Below, piece after piece: positions 15,881 to 17,500 of a stretch of 17,500 nt of DNA. The translations under genes and the position numbers were made by a program. Position 1 is the stretch's first letter. Every line of letters begins with the position of its first letter. This stretch comes from Penaeus vannamei (lineage: Eukaryota > Arthropoda > Malacostraca > Decapoda > Penaeidae), in assembly GCF_042767895.1 (NCBI RefSeq), contig NC_091588.1, forward strand, positions 19,982,260 to 19,999,759, given 5' to 3'. The notes beneath the pieces are model-generated. The model saw only the letters and a list, made by a program, of their open reading frames with translations, made no database searches and had not been told where the DNA came from.

Positions 15881-16087
15881 AACTGGCAACTCACCCTGAT
15901 TCGTCAAATTTCCTTTTATTATAATCATTTGCTAGTTGGTGATTATGTTTGCAAACATACAACCTCTTTAGTATTTATATCGAAGCTTGCTGCTGTCAAA
16001 ATTATTATTCTTTATTTCATTTTTTGTTCTCAAAAGAGATTTAGCGAATCGGAATACTCCTTAGCCAGGGGTGAGTTGCCAGTTCAT
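15881..16087. mobile_element. Candidate MITE / foldback element
   Basis: AACTGGCAACTCACCC at 15881-15896 is the exact reverse complement of GGGTGAGTTGCCAGTT ending at about 16084. Inside, CTGATTCGTCAAATTTC on the left matches, with an insertion of about 16 bp on the right arm, GAGATTTAGCGAATC at about 16036-16050. The arms thus extend to about 30 bp imperfectly around an AT-rich, noncoding core of about 140 bp. That is the architecture of a nonautonomous DNA transposon. No clear target-site duplication is seen at the ends. A perfect 16-bp palindrome, TATGTTTGCAAACATA, lies at 15944-15959. Confidence 0.5.
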
Positions 16088-16365
16088 TTTTTCTGTAGAG
16101 GCTAAATAGAGTATCTAAATTTCTTGAAAATAATGACCATTCAGAGACAAGCTCTTCCTGTTACTCATGCCTTTTACACCGTTACAAATTCCTTGGGAAA
16201 CGAAAGCACTTCAAACAACGGTAAATTAACCCATTCCAAGAATGACAGGTAAACGTACATATAGATTAAGGCCTGAAACTAAATAAGTTGATAGAAATGT
16301 TTAGTTCCCACACGTTACTTCTGCAAATAAATGGGATTATAACATATATTCGACAAACTTTTCGA

Positions 16366-16662
16366 TAGCGATAATAACCACACTCCATATTCGCAGACAG
16401 CGCAGCCAACACGTTCATCTTCGGACACAAAGCCGTGTTCACTGCGGCAAATGCAGGGAAAGTGAGAAGGAGAATAAATACCTTTACGATGCAAGAGATG
16501 TATTTGGCCGGTTTCGATGACATCTTCGTCAGAAATGCAAGTATTCCCGACGGAGAGATAAACGAAACCGCAAGAACGCCTCTCGCTGTGTTGTGCAAGA
16601 TGTTCATTCTCCTTCACACCTTCTCTACGCAGCTTAGAGTCGAATATGGCACTTGTTTATAA
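16366..16662 (+). other. Higher-GC segment open on both strands, possible exon
   Basis: Composition rises above the flanks. On the plus strand a frame follows two stops at about 16370, reads IFADSAANTFIFGHKAVFTA, and continues to a stop at 16660-16662; a possible acceptor (TATTCGCAG, about 16397) and donor (GGGAAAGTGAGA, about 16460) would frame a small exon. On the minus strand a 113-codon frame from ATG near 16607 is strongly hydrophobic in two places (GVLAVSFISPSGILAFL, CIVKVFILLLTFPAFAAV), and CTTTCCCTGCATTTGCCGCAG there resembles a splice acceptor. Which strand codes, if either, is undecided. The plus frame ends in the first satellite unit. Confidence 0.25.
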
Positions 16663-17433
16663 CGAATGTGGCACTTGTTTATAACGAATGTGGCACTTGT
16701 TTATAACGAATATGGCACTTGTTTATAACGAATATGGCACTTGTTTATAACGAATATGGCACTTGTTTATAACGAATATGGCACTTGTTTATGACGAATA
16801 TGGCACTTGATTATAACGCATATGGCACTTGTTTATAACGAATATGGCACTTGTTTATAACGAATATGACACTTGTTTATAACAAATATGGCACTTGTTT
16901 ATGACGAATATGGCACTTGTTTATAACGAATATGGCACTTGTTTATAACGAATATGGCACTTGTTTATGACGAATATGGCACTTGTTTATAACGAATATG
17001 GCACTTGTTTATAACGAATATGGCACTTGTTTATAACGAATATGGCACTTGTTTATAACGAATATGGCACTTGTTTATAACGAATATGGCACTTGTTTAT
17101 GACGAATATGGCACTTGTTTATAACGAATATGGCACTTGTTTATAACGAATATGGCACTTGTTTATAACGAATATGGCACTTGTTTATAACGAATATGGC
17201 ACTTGTTTATAACGAATATGGCACTTGTTTATAACGAATATGGCACTTGTTTATAACGAATATGGCACTTGTTTATAACGAATATGGCACTTGTTTATAA
17301 CGAATATGGCACTTGTTTATAACGAATATGGCACTTGTTTATAACGAATATGGCACTTGTTTATAACGAATATGGCACTTGTTTATAACGAATATGGCAA
17401 TTGTTTATAACAAATATGGCAATTGTTTATAAC
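16642..17433. repeat. 22-bp satellite array, 36 units without indels
   Basis: Units start every 22 bp from 16642 and share ATGGCACTTGTTTATAAC with a GAAT lead. The span of 792 bp is exactly 36 units and the phase is kept throughout. Variants are point changes only: GTGG in units 2 and 3, TTTATGAC in several units (first in unit 7), GATTATAAC in unit 8, GCAT in unit 9, TGAC in unit 11, AAAT in units 12 and 36, and GGCAATTG in units 35 and 36. Twenty-two is not a multiple of three and each unit carries stops, so it is not coding. Confidence 0.98.
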
Positions 17434-17500
17434 GTATTTTTCCCGGTGTCTTGAAGCTCACATATAACACCGATTTTTATCGCATCAGCTCGTTGATATC
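17434..17500. other. Window end, no feature
   Basis: Sixty-seven bases of unique sequence after the satellite; nothing recognised. Confidence 0.5.

Noticed and set aside
16642..17433. CRISPR array
   Set aside because: Units are contiguous 22-bp repeats without unique spacers, in an animal-type genome.

Overview
This window is eukaryotic, repeat-dominated DNA. No intact conventional gene can be assigned with confidence. Long (CA)n/(TG)n, (TCTA)n, (GA)n, (GAT)n and G-rich purine tracts, decayed animal transposons, AT-rich spacers and AATAAA signals point to an animal genome. The microsatellite density and the mix of Helitron and Gypsy-type remnants fit a decapod crustacean such as a penaeid shrimp. 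That organism call is inference, not something the sequence proves.

Layout. Positions 1-2600 are AT-rich with no recognisable gene; they hold a 15-bp tandem repeat, a polyadenylation-type signal and a DR1-like hormone-receptor motif. Positions 2627-2748 look like a promoter plus first exon (TATAAAG, an Inr match, ATGCTG followed by GTGAGT). Positions 2930-7190 are a nest of fragments of one rolling-circle (Helitron) family. They include repeated leader-like blocks, two copies of a short C-terminal peptide block (a third near 10.5 kb), a decayed PIF1-type Helitron helicase at 4491-5604, a duplicated downstream block (5605-5742 and 6960-7121), and a 33-bp minisatellite that stays open on both strands. 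Microsatellites sit exactly inside or beside these fragments. Positions 7219-7700 resemble the end of a Gypsy-type LTR, a primer-binding site and a leader with a splice donor; a second LTR-like copy lies at about 10195-10420, followed at once by another Helitron 3' fragment (10481-10750).

Positions 7700-9740 and 10810-13300 are mainly AT-rich spacer with a few weak ORFs and hairpins. Positions 13349-14866 are a large low-complexity block: a G-rich 31-bp minisatellite, (CA)n, a purine tract and then a pyrimidine tract. Positions 15107-15240 are a 17-bp minisatellite rich in GGTCA. Positions 15881-16087 have imperfect terminal inverted repeats like a MITE. Positions about 16370-16660 contain a higher-GC stretch open on both strands. 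The window ends with exactly 36 units of a 22-bp satellite (16642-17433) with no indels.

How the parts work together: no operon or gene system is visible. The coherent story is mobile-element decay. Helitron pieces were duplicated, simple repeats expanded at fixed points within them, and LTR copies lie between them. The most unusual signals are the microsatellites recurring at one Helitron motif, the exact 22-bp array, and the two-strand-open 33-bp repeat.
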